Source: Ephydatia muelleri (taxonomy: Eukaryota; Porifera; Demospongiae; Spongillida; Spongillidae). From it: a stretch of 64,000 nt of DNA. Of this stretch, positions 55,811 to 64,000 are shown piece after piece. Both the position numbers and the translations under genes were made by a program. The DNA is taken from contig JABACO010000005.1 of assembly GCA_013339895.1 (NCBI GenBank), forward strand, positions 2,536,950 to 2,600,949, written 5' to 3'. Numbering within the stretch: position 1 is the first letter of the stretch; every line of letters begins with the position of its first letter. Below the pieces are notes generated by a model, which was not told the DNA's origin, ran no database searches, and worked only from the letters and a program-made list of their open reading frames with translations.

Positions 55811-55920
55811 CAAGAGTTCCTTCATTATCCTGATTAGCCAGTCGGAGCTCCGGTCGGAGTCGACGGGAAAACGGTACATACAACGACCAGATTACGATTT
55901 TAGCACATCCTGTCACGGAG
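55811..55920 (-). other. Conserved upstream exon of receptor copy C
   Basis: Matches 8,221-8,345. The frame TGCAKIVIWSLYVPFSRRLR and NQDNEGTLG is open and would join the type 2 exon in phase 1. The donor here is GC (CTTG|GCGAGT) where copy A has GT, and no in-frame ATG is visible. So it is either a coding exon with a missing upstream start, or untranslated. 55,920-56,040 is also conserved and may be the promoter. Confidence 0.4.
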
Positions 55921-56743
55921 CTGGGGAGTATATCATTAATAACTCGGCCGGACTCCTCCAGGTGGAAGCTGATTATAGCGATTTGTATAAGCAGCCATAA
56001 GTGCTTCGCTCAAATTAAATGACTATCTCGTCTGCTGTAATCTGTAATCGAGCTGTAAGGGAGTAATTTACTGGTTAGTTACTAAGTCATGGTCTTCTAA
56101 AAGTAATTAGCTTTATCACCCAATACTTGCAATAAATCTTTGACAATACTGGCATTCAACCCTAGCCTCCTTGCAGCACTCGTTTTTCTAACTCGCTACG
56201 TGCCCTAGACTATTTTTATTTAAAGTACATTGCATTAAGTGGTACCACAGTCTGGATCCTATATACCCTGACATCCATGTACCAGTCATGACAGCAGGCA
56301 TTCAGGTTGACCTGCGATGGAATGTGTGTTCTCTATGCTGAAGATGATAACATCTGCATCAGGCAGTGGTACTTGCTGGAACTGCCTTGTGTATGTCAAC
56401 ATCTATAGCTAGCAGAGAACAGAAGCCAACCAACACTCCCACACTCCCATGGGGACACCACAAAGAAAATGACACACCAACAGCTACAATATGCATGGAC
56501 CACTAATCCTTCAATGGTGAAATTATAGCCATAACATTGCAAGTAGCAAACTATGCTATTTGTTGAAAAATCAACACATGGGTCCAATCGTATACATAAG
56601 TCATTATTCTTGCTCTACAAAACATGTGATCCATCATACGATACTGTCATCTGTTACCACACAGTGATAAATTCATATACGATCAGACTTTGTCCATATT
56701 AGTGGCTAGTATAAATTTAATTAAACCCAACAACTTGTGTATT

Positions 56744-57030
56744 CAGAGATAATATGGGACAGTTTCTGCGAAAATTGCCCCACGGTTAAAATGTTATAAA
56801 AATGCATCGCGTTTGAATCGCTATACCTTCCCAACGGATAATGCTATCGACTTCTTATTTTCAATACTTCATACTACACCATTTCTCTATGAAGTATTGA
56901 AAATAGGAAGTCGATAGCGTAATCCGTTGGGAGGTTATAGCGATTCAAACGCGATGCATTTTTATAACATTTTAACGGTGGGGCAATTTTCGCGGAAACT
57001 GTCCCATATGAAGATAAATTATTATCTCTG
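56744..57030. mobile_element. 287-bp foldback element
   Basis: Arms of about 130 bp (CAGAGATAATATGGGACAGT and complement) enclose a short loop near 56,885. They contain ATTGCCCC, ATGTTATAAAAATGCAT, CGCGTTTGAATCGCTATA and TCGACTTC words. The arms have several mismatches. A single related arm lies at 14,390-14,560. Confidence 0.75.
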
Positions 57031-57599
57031 GTATTTCATACTTGCCAGCTGGCTAAGTTAGATACACTTGTTACAATCTTTCACAAATAATTGGCTTATG
57101 GCGAATTCAAAACCCGTATGTATATGTACACCATTAAAATTTTTTTACACTACTAGACAAAAGAAACAAACAGAAAACAGTATAACAGTAGATTTGACAT
57201 CTAATAACATTAAAGTGCAAAGTCCTCAGCTGTGGTTCGATGCAAATGTCTATGATGTATTCAGGAGATCTAGCAGCAAGTGAAGCAGGTACATACATAT
57301 TCTTAGGACTGAAAACATGACTTGACTTGGGATGGTGAGTACACACATCACATGAACATGAATATACTTGTGATGTTGACAGTGCACATGGGTGTGGTGA
57401 CAAATTAATACATTCCATATCCATGCAGCTCTGTTGTGCCTATGGTATCCTGCATGAGCCAGAGGGGGATTACCCACATAAATAATTTGAACAGCTGGCT
57501 ACAGTAAGGCATTAACTATAATGATGATCTTGTCATCTTTGTAAACAGAGTGCACATGCAAAATTTCCCCCCACTTGTTGCATCAGTGGTCAAGTTAGT

Positions 57600-57905
57600 C
57601 GTCCATTCATTGACATCAACTACTCACCTTACTTTGGTGTGGCTCAAGGCAATCCTGCCTCCTACCAATGTGAGGGCTATGGAACTGAACAGTGAAAAAG
57701 GTGCCACATCGTGGCTTTCTGTCCTGCCAATCAGCAATCATGGCTTTGCACTACACAACTTTCCATGATGCAAACATGTGTCTCCGCTACCATTGGCAAC
57801 ACCACGCCCACCAAGCCACTGTGTCTACAGTGGTTCATGTAACACTGACCATACACTCACCTGGCCAACATCAGTGAGCCACAATCAGCTGCAGGAAAGC
57901 TAAAC
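57600..57905 (+). pseudogene. Second RT-element family, relic paralogous to 9.3-9.7 kb
   Basis: The plus strand reads LTLVWLKAILPPTNVRAMEL then SWLSVLPISNHGFALHNFP. SWLSVLP and HGFALH are the conserved blocks near the C-terminus of the same family as the relic at 9.3 kb. Frameshifts follow. Confidence 0.55.
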
Positions 57906-57977
57906 TATTGGTGTCTCATGATTTACACAATAATTATAAGTTGTCTAAGCCTTCCACCAAATTCGACTTATGAATAC

Positions 57978-58238
57978 CTTTTCTTCCAGTTATTGTTGCA
58001 GGACTACTGCTCCCAGCACAGTTGATGGCCACCACTGAGACAGTGTAGACTGTGTTATTGGTCAGACCAGTGAATGTGTACTGTGGTGCTCCGGTGGATG
58101 GGATGGGGACCAGTGTGTTGACACTGTCATTGATACTGACATTGTAGCTGGTAGCAGTGGGAACAGATGTCCAGGTCACTGTTTGTAGGTCTGAATAGGT
58201 GTTGATCAGTGATGTAATGGTTGGAGCATTTGGGGGAG
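57978..58238 (-). CDS. Receptor copy E, FN3 exon (intact)
   Basis: A 261-bp FN3 exon with acceptor CTCCCCAG and donor AAAG|GTATTC, phase 1 on both sides. The peptide VTWTSVPTATSYNVSINDSV through VVAINCAGSSSPATITGRKG is almost identical to the exon at 1.5-1.76 kb, so the two parted recently or have been homogenised. The Ig-like exon upstream (58.4-58.7 kb) is truncated. No linker or membrane exon of this copy is found downstream before the copy C region. Confidence 0.75.
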
Positions 58239-58416
58239 CTGGGGAGGAGGAATGATGACTTGCTAGTGCAAAGAGCTAATAGGTGCATGTCACTCACATT
58301 TAGATGACATCATGGGATAGGCATGTTTATCTGCTTACACATAATATTCTCTAAATGCTGAATTCTAAATGCTAATGCATTTTAGCTGTGTAGCTGTGTA
58401 TTGGAACAATACTTAC

Positions 58417-58693
58417 ATGCCAGTTGTATGTTCAGTGTATCATTGCCAATAAGAGTACCAGTAAAGTAATCTCTGCACGTGACTGTGGTTCCATTGAAAT
58501 ATTGAGAAGTAGGTATGGTGAGGACAGAGGTGTAGCATGTTCCACTGATGTTGGTCATCACAGCAGAGAGGTTACCACATGATCCTGGTACTGTATTGAG
58601 TGAAGCACTTGATGATTGTGTGAGTTGGATAGTGTTAGCAGCTACACTAGGATTGGAGCACTGGAAGCCAGATCCTGTCCACTGAGTTAACAT
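58417..58693 (-). pseudogene. Receptor copy E, 5'-truncated Ig-like type 1 exon
   Basis: Open from WTGSGFQCSNPSVAANTIQL through GSCGNLSAVMTNISGTCYTS and DTLNIQLA to the donor CAT|GTAAGT. The first third (CPSFN, LLCPGD, TCAF) is absent. Just upstream, 58,750-58,850 matches the intron next to 47,350 but in the opposite orientation, so an inversion breakpoint lies at about 58,700. Confidence 0.7.
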
Positions 58694-59339
58694 GTTTGCA
58701 TCGGCAATTTATACTTTTGTATCTGAGTAAATACAAATATGTACAACGAGTAGAATTTTCCACAGTAAAGCTGCATGACTTTGTTGTTTCTTGAAATGAT
58801 GTGCCAATTGACACTTATTACACACCTAAACACAAGATGCGTTGGAGGCCCTTCCCAGACCCTCTCCCTCCTTCCTGCTGATTTTTCTTCCAGCCTCCCG
58901 TTTTCAATCCTGCACACACCCCACACAATAAGAGAGTATCGTGCCTAAAGTATCCGTACTGAACCTTTCCCCAATCTCAGCACTAAGCACAATGAAGTCC
59001 AGAAACCAATCCTGGTGTCACAATAATCCCCGTACCATAGGCTAACAGCCTCGAAACCCTGGTTGACACAGGCATACACGTACACGTACATGCTAGCTGT
59101 ACAACAGTACGTGTACAGCTCTTACATGTATTATGCTGGGCAGTATTAGAAAGAAGATGAAATGCGATCTCTGCATTCTGGGACTGAGACAGGTGACCCT
59201 GGTCGTGCCGGTGGGTGGAGGGGGAGGAGGAGGAATAGAGCACTGCTTATGAATATAATCAGTGCAGGTTTCACTACCTATATGTATGCCCCTACATGTA
59301 TGTGTGCACAACAGCGTGTTGACAGCACCATCTCTCAAA

Positions 59340-59857
59340 CATTGTCACTCAGTACTACTATAGTGGAGCACATATTGTTCAGACATATATAAAACACAGG
59401 CAGTACTCATGCTCACATAGCAGCAGCGGGTGAAGAACCCATCAAACCCTCTGAATGGGTGTGCAAACTTTGTATTGAGTGATGTATGTCAGCTGTAGAT
59501 CAGTGTATGTATATAAGGAGGAATGACAAGGGAAATTGACACAACAAGTGATTGTTTATTTGCTAAGTGCAGTGTACAGGTACATGTATTTCCAACACAC
59601 TAATTATGCATCCCGAGGATAACATGACTTGTTGACTTGAGATGGTGAGTGTACACATCACAATATACTTGTGATGTTGACAGTGTACCTGGGTGTGGTT
59701 GCATAATTAATACATTCTGTATCCATGCAGCTCTGTTATGGAGCACATATGTATTATGTATATAATGTACAATAAAATTGCTATTTAAGTATAAGTTAAT
59801 TCTATTTCAGTTATTTCCCATAAATAGAAGTTCATCAAGTGCCATAATTCAGTAATC
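59340..59857. other. No gene; repeat words shared with 9.17-9.27 and 57.3 kb
   Basis: ACTTGTTGACTTGAGATGGTG and CACATCACAATATACTTGTG mark the same interspersed repeat. No exon. Confidence 0.5.
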
Positions 59858-60615
59858 AAAATTATGTCTTATTTGAATATTGAAAATTATTATCATGCAT
59901 CTGCAGCAAATATAGCCTCAATTTTCTCAGCTGAGTTTGGTTCCCAGACCAATCATCACCTGTGTTCTGCAGTTGCAGGTTTTAATTCAGTTGTTCCACC
60001 TGATAAAGCACTGCAGACCAACTCCCTTCTCTCAGTCCCTTCACTCTCCCAAATAGAGCTCTCCAGCACATTGGACACTCACATGTTCAATCTGCTGTTG
60101 GAAGCCTCCTCCCCTGCTGACAGAGCACGATTGCTTTCAGTTTCCTCACCACATGCATCCTCCTGGCTGTAAGTCGTCCCATCACAAGGGTTGGGTTTAC
60201 ATTTGATCCACCAGTCCATCAAGCTGCCATGAAGTGGTGGCTTGGTATGGTCACACCCTATAGGTCCCAGTGTGCACTTCACCCTGGCAATGACCTTTAC
60301 CCTCTTGGACATCATGCCATCACTTGTAAGCATGGGGATGATGTTGTGGCATGACACAACACCCCACGTGATGTTCTGGCTGAAACCTGCCACTGGGCTA
60401 ATGATGCCAAATGTGGAGAACTTGGCTGGTTGTGTGTTCCCCTGGTAGCCGAGACCTATGGTGCATGGGGAAATCAAGCTATTGAAGCCTTCTCTCAGCT
60501 GACATCTCGGCTTGCGACCCTTACATGCAGGCCCAAGTTGGCTGTACTTGCATATATCTATGGCAGGCTCAACCTCCGCCATTGCCATCCTCACCAGATG
60601 CATCTTACATTAACT
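59858..60615 (+). pseudogene. RT plus endonuclease element, copy 3a
   Basis: A thumb-like block (HASAANIASIFSAEFGSQ, then LDTHMFNLLLEASSPADRAR and LLSVSSPHASSWL) is followed by a stop and a degraded endonuclease start (YPLGHHAITCKHGDDVVA). The latter joins directly to ANDAKCGELGWLCVPLVAET. The catalytic PAD...DITV part is deleted between these. It is defective as a retroelement and probably a separate insertion from 61.06-61.68 kb. Confidence 0.75.
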
Positions 60616-61063
60616 ATAGGCTATGTTTAGGTTTGTACCCCTATTGTATTCATAATAATAATATCATATTAATATTATTTAAATTAGCGCTTTAAGATAG
60701 TTCATTATAGATAGTTCATCCAATGGCAACCCTTGTTGAGACAAAAGGGCTCTTGAATTGGACCACACAAGAGTGAGACTGAGTCTGCCATAGAGAGCTG
60801 TCATGACACAGGACTTTGAGCAGTGCAATGGGATGGCCACTCGAACTGCTTGTCCCAAGTCTTCAGCAGTGTCTGGGCTATATGGAAGGCTAAGCATCGC
60901 CTGGTCAGGGCCATGCTAGAGCTTTACTGACTAGATCATCATTATCTTTATGTCCTAGGTAGGTAGGTAGGTGTATTATGTGCTCATAAATAGAAAGATG
61001 ACACTTAAAGTTAATATATTAATCTTTTGTTTTGTCATAAATAAAATAATATATTAATGATGG

Positions 61064-61680
61064 TTGGGCTTGGACACTTCCAGAGGCTCTTCATGTGCTC
61101 TTTGCCCTGATGTGGCACTGGACCCTCTGGGCCATCATGCAGCTACCTGCCGGCGTGGTGGTGATGTCGTTATACGCCACAATAGGTTGCGTGATGTCTT
61201 CCTGAGCTTTTGCCACCAAGCTCACATTGCAGCAAGGTTAGAAGCTGGAAGTGGCCTCACTCCAGGACTGGATCGCACTCGCCCAGCTGATGTGCTAGGG
61301 AGGGACTGGGCACAAGGCAAGCCGGCTGTCTTTGACATCACAGTCACATCTCTCTTACTCCTGCTATTTTGGCTGAGGCAAGTAGGAGGGTGGGTGCTGC
61401 TGCTGAAGCTGCAGAAAACAGAAAGCACACAGCCAATGACCCTAAATGTGCTGAACTAGGCTGGAGGTGTGTGCCTCTAGCAGTAGAAACTTACTGCAAT
61501 TGGGGTGAGGAAGCAAGAAGAACCTTCACTCTATTGGCCACATGCTTGGTCTTTGGCTCTTCTTCATTTCGTAAAGCCAGGGTGATCAGTGACATGTTTG
61601 GAAGGCTAAATATCACCCTGGTTAGAGCCATAGCAAGGGCCATACTGGCTAGGAATGTGATCCCTACTGACTTTAATTAA
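61064..61680 (+). pseudogene. RT plus endonuclease element, copy 3b (endonuclease and C-terminus)
   Basis: It shows the clearest Cys-His knuckle, CALCPDVALDPLGHHAATC, then RRGGDVVIRHNRLRD, RTRPADVLGRDW and AVFDITVTSLL. A frameshift near 61,372 precedes KHTANDPKCAELGWRCVPLA and the end LVRAIARAILARNVIPTDFN. The PAD and D-I-T-V residues are where restriction-like endonucleases carry PD...D-x-K-type acidic residues. No RT domain lies upstream. Confidence 0.8.
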
Positions 61681-61943
61681 ATAATAACTTGTAGTATACA
61701 GATTTATTAGAAGATATTACTGTTGTATATGTATATGTATTATTTTATTCTTATACCTTGCATGATAATCAAAATGTGTGAGCCTTCATAAGTTTTTAGC
61801 ATCACAATTTTCCAATTAAAATTTAATTATTATTAAATGCAATTCGTAACAAGAATCGTCACATGAATGTGGGGACATGATTTCCAAACTTGTGCTCTGC
61901 CAGTTTCTTCTCTTAGAGAGTGTTAAGTACTCCCCAGAGCCCT

Positions 61944-62062
61944 ACCCATGGGCACACTAGTGTTAAGGGCAACATCTCCTTATATGGCATGAGGGATGTA
62001 CCATCAGATTACAATGTTCAACAAAGGAGGGCATACAATTGGCTGCAAACGATAGATCTTTG
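61944..62062. repeat. Dispersed repeat next to receptor tail exon (copy 2)
   Basis: Partner of 1-125, again 3' of a receptor last exon (copy D). The spacing to the exon is similar (about 230 and 460 bp). Confidence 0.6.
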
Positions 62063-62287
62063 GATTATGAACAAAAAATATCAACACACATTCCAGCCCA
62101 TATGTGTAATGTAAAAAAGGGCAATACTGGTATGTGGAAGGGTGAGGTAAAATGATTAGAAGCAAGGTTGTCTAGACCTGCAGGACTTCTCTGAGGGGAA
62201 CACATATTGGTGTATTCATGTGGGCCACTTCCTTCTGGATGAACATGCATGTGAGTGTACAACACACATTGCAAGTTACAATTCACA

Positions 62288-62625
62288 TCAGTAAAAAATG
62301 TACATACCTGTAACATTACACATTGCAAGACACATCATGCAATCATTATTCTTGCTGTATGAAACATGTGATCCATATGCAGTGTTTGTATTCATCTCCA
62401 TAGCATCTCCCTTCATCTTCTTATTAGTGCCCACCTCATCGTACACAGTGGCAGGATCAGCATGTGAACTTGGTTTGTGCGATGACTCTTTAGACCTTCT
62501 TGAAATGTAGCCAAGAACATAAGCCACCAACACTCCCATAGAGAAGGACACCACAAAGGTGACAGAGACTGACACACCAACAGCTGTACCAATGGATGAA
62601 CCAACTGCAGCTGTACATGCATCAG
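62288..62625 (-). CDS. Receptor copy D, transmembrane and tyrosine-tail exon
   Basis: Intact. It opens after CTGGCAG in phase 1 (DACTAAVGSSIGTAVGVSVS), then the helix VTFVVSFSMGVLVAYVLGYI, basic SRRSK, and a tail with ATVYDEVGTNKKMKGDAMEM and NTNTAYGSHVSYSKNN. Relative to copy C the tail is 19 residues longer, ending CNVTGMYIFY. Tyrosines in YDEV, AYGS and VSYS are possible phosphorylation sites. With the linker and FN3 exons it forms an intact 3' gene end, the best candidate here for a working receptor. Confidence 0.8.
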
Positions 62626-62807
62626 CTGCCAGCATGGATGGCATGAAGGACAATAAAGGATATGAACTGTTGAGAACATGCATATGGGTCATATGTTGTA
62701 TCTAGAATACCAAAGATGAGTATCACACTACTGTCATTTAATCTACATAGAGCACATGACACCCCACCCTCGTAACCAGTACAGATTACACCAAGCCACA
62801 CCCACAC

Positions 62808-62861
62808 CTAATGTGGTGGATGGAGTGGGTGGTAGTGATGATGGGGCAGCTGGTCCATTAC
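62808..62861 (-). CDS. Receptor copy D, Ser/Pro linker exon
   Basis: A 54-bp exon, phase 1 to phase 1 (CATGTAG|GTAATG to TTAG|GTGTGG). It encodes NGPAAPSSLPPTPSTTL. It is the short form of the copy C linker. Confidence 0.65.
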   Translation of the reverse strand, partial: VMDQLPHHHYHPLHPPH

Positions 62862-62969
62862 CTACATGTAAGGTAGACATCTCAAATGAAAAGCACCTCA
62901 AGTTAACATCAACAAGTAGTGGTTAGGCTACTATCAGTCTGAGTGATCATATGACTTATTTTTGCTTGT

Positions 62970-63010
62970 CTTACTCACCTGTTCTTCCAGTCATTGTTGC
63001 AGGACTACTG
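62970..63010 (-). pseudogene. Fragment of an FN3 exon 3' end
   Basis: About 30 bp (CTTCCAGTCATTGTTGCAGGACTACTG) match the end of FN3 exons plus the donor region. The same words recur, complete, at 63,110-63,135. It is a leftover of a partial duplication. Confidence 0.5.
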
Positions 63011-63098
63011 TAACTTGTTGGTTACTTTTACATGCCCTTTAAGTGTTGGTTTTTACATTTGAACTTAAAGTATGTGTAGTTGAATATTCAGCACTTAC

Positions 63099-63362
63099 CC
63101 ATTGTGTTGGTAGTCATTGTTGCAGGACTACTGCTCCCAGCACAGTTGATGGCCACCACTGAGACAGTGTAGACTGTGTTATTAGTTAGTCCAGTGAATG
63201 TGTACTGTGGTGCTCCGGTGGATGGGAAGGTGTAGGGTGTGTTGCCACTGGCATTGATGCTGACACTGTAGCTGGTGGCAGTGAGAACAGATGTCCAGGT
63301 CACTGTACGTTGGTCTGAATAGGTGCTAATCAGTGATGTAGTGGTTGGAGCACTTGGAGGAG
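63099..63362 (-). CDS. Receptor copy D, FN3 exon (intact)
   Basis: A 264-bp exon with acceptor GCTGCAG and donor GG|GTAAGT, phase 1 at both ends. The peptide is VTWTSVLTATSYSVSINASG through FTGLTNNTVYTVSVVAINCA and PATMTTNTMG. Differences from copies A and E cluster in the middle (SGNTPYTFPSTG against DSVNTLVPIPSTG), i.e. in the loop between strands C and E, while the framework is conserved. It is followed in order by the linker and membrane exons of copy D. Confidence 0.8.
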
Positions 63363-63379
63363 CTGCAGCATTGAAAGAG

Positions 63380-64000
63380 ATATTATGTTATTAAGTTACA
63401 CAGTTGGCAAACACTCACCCATTCCCTCCTCCCCAGACAATCAAGCTAAGAAGTCTAAGATGGAGGACCTTGACATGATTCCTCTGATACCTGCTCTAGC
63501 CAGAGCAAGGTTCAGCCGACCATGCAGCTCAAAGATTATACTGGATAGCAAGAAGTGGAAACACTCCTGGGTTGTTTATCCCAAACTCCATAAGATTTGA
63601 CAGAGAGTGGTACACAAGATCATCACAACTCAGAGCACTGCTGGTCATTTGTTGTATGCTTTCACACCAGAGCACAGCCTTGTCCAGCTGCACCAGCTAT
63701 GAACACCATGCTCCAGTCAAAACTAGAAAGTCAGTTGCCCAAGAATGGGACAGATCATGGCTGAGCAGGTGCAGAAAAAGGATGCTGTGAAACATATCGA
63801 AGGTCACGGCTATTATTGGATATACTGAGTTTGCCTGATGCATCAGTGATGTAACGGTTGGAGCATTGGAGGAGCTGGATAATTGAAAGAGATATTATGT
63901 TTTATCATTAAGTTGTACAGTTGGCAAACACCCGCCCACTCCCTCCTCCCCAGACAATCAAGCTACATGTAAGAAGTCTAAGGTGGAGGATCTGGACATG
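63380..64000. repeat. Partial tandem duplication upstream of copy D FN3
   Basis: 63,380-63,480 and 63,890-64,000 are near copies (TTGGCAAACACTCACCCATT and CAAGCTAAGAAGTCTAAGAT types). At 63,834-63,877 the first 40 bp of another FN3 exon (PPMLQPLHH-type shifted start) are fused to the repeat also seen at 5.7 kb. So an older FN3 exon here has been cut short. Nothing else is recognised to the window end. Confidence 0.55.

Larger units (their letters stand above)
54250..57905. repeat. Segmental duplication, copy 2 (pairs with 6.5-9.7 kb)
   Basis: Collinear with 6,540-9,690. This copy additionally contains the 56,744-57,030 inverted repeat and a block (56.1-56.6 kb) shared with 15.4-16.2 kb, and lacks the (CA)n tract. 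It carries the 5' part of receptor copy C. Confidence 0.8.

Noticed and set aside
63385-63790. Plus-strand frames near the window end (about 70 codons each)
   Set aside because: They lie in a duplicated intronic segment with stops between. I could not match them to any family.
1-64000. CRISPR array, bacterial operon or prophage
   Set aside because: The repeats have no regular spacers, the genes are split by GT/AG introns, and no bacterial families are seen.

Overview
This is animal genomic DNA, most likely from a sponge (a demosponge of the Amphimedon type). That assignment is inferred from the gene and repeat families, not tested. Nothing looks bacterial: coding blocks are short exons with GT/AG borders, there are transmembrane-receptor exons, and the mobile elements (EnSpm/CACTA, piggyBac, Helitron with OTU, RT plus restriction-like endonuclease, Ty3/Gypsy relics) are those of early-branching animal genomes.

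The only host genes I can support form one family of small cell-surface receptors, nearly all on the minus strand. The unit, in gene order, is a conserved upstream exon, a Cys-rich Ig-like exon (type 2), a second Cys-rich Ig-like exon (type 1), a fibronectin type III (FN3) exon, a short Pro/Ser/Thr linker exon, and a last exon with a transmembrane helix and a tyrosine-containing tail. Every domain exon whose borders I can place begins and ends in phase 1, so exons can be lost, duplicated or shuffled without shifting the frame. Copies: A (about 8.35 to 0.59 kb), B (last two exons, 27.35 and 27.14-17.7 kb, split by a transposon), C (about 55.9 to 45.0 kb), D (63.4 to 62.3 kb, probably continuing past the window), an Ig-FN3 pair E (58.7-58.0 kb), and an inverted pair F on the plus strand (52.1-52.9 kb). 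D is intact as far as it is visible. A, B, C, E and F all carry damage.

The rest is mostly mobile DNA. A 9,130-bp EnSpm/CACTA-type element (17,901-27,030) sits in the last exon of copy B with a 3-bp target duplication. It carries a multi-exon transposase (minus strand) and a divergent second gene (plus strand). A piggyBac element with an intact-looking two-exon transposase has inserted into a transposase intron, and a 184-bp palindrome lies in an intron of the second gene. A decayed Helitron (about 39.5-32.4 kb, minus strand) encodes an N-terminal DUF6570-like region, HUH Rep, Pif1 helicase and OTU protease. At least five fragments of one RT plus endonuclease family lie at 11-14, 16.7-17.2, 27.6-29.3, 53.6-53.9 and 59.9-61.7 kb.

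The window is also rich in fold-back DNA (perfect palindromes of 124 and 506 bp, long inverted repeats of 150-290 bp), minisatellites (20-, 21-, 27-, 45- and 66-bp units), (CA)n, (GAT)n and four G/C homopolymers. Roughly 6.5-9.7 kb is duplicated collinearly at 54.2-57.9 kb, including the receptor's upstream exon and presumed promoter. This looks like a tandemly expanding, rapidly decaying receptor cluster churned by transposons.
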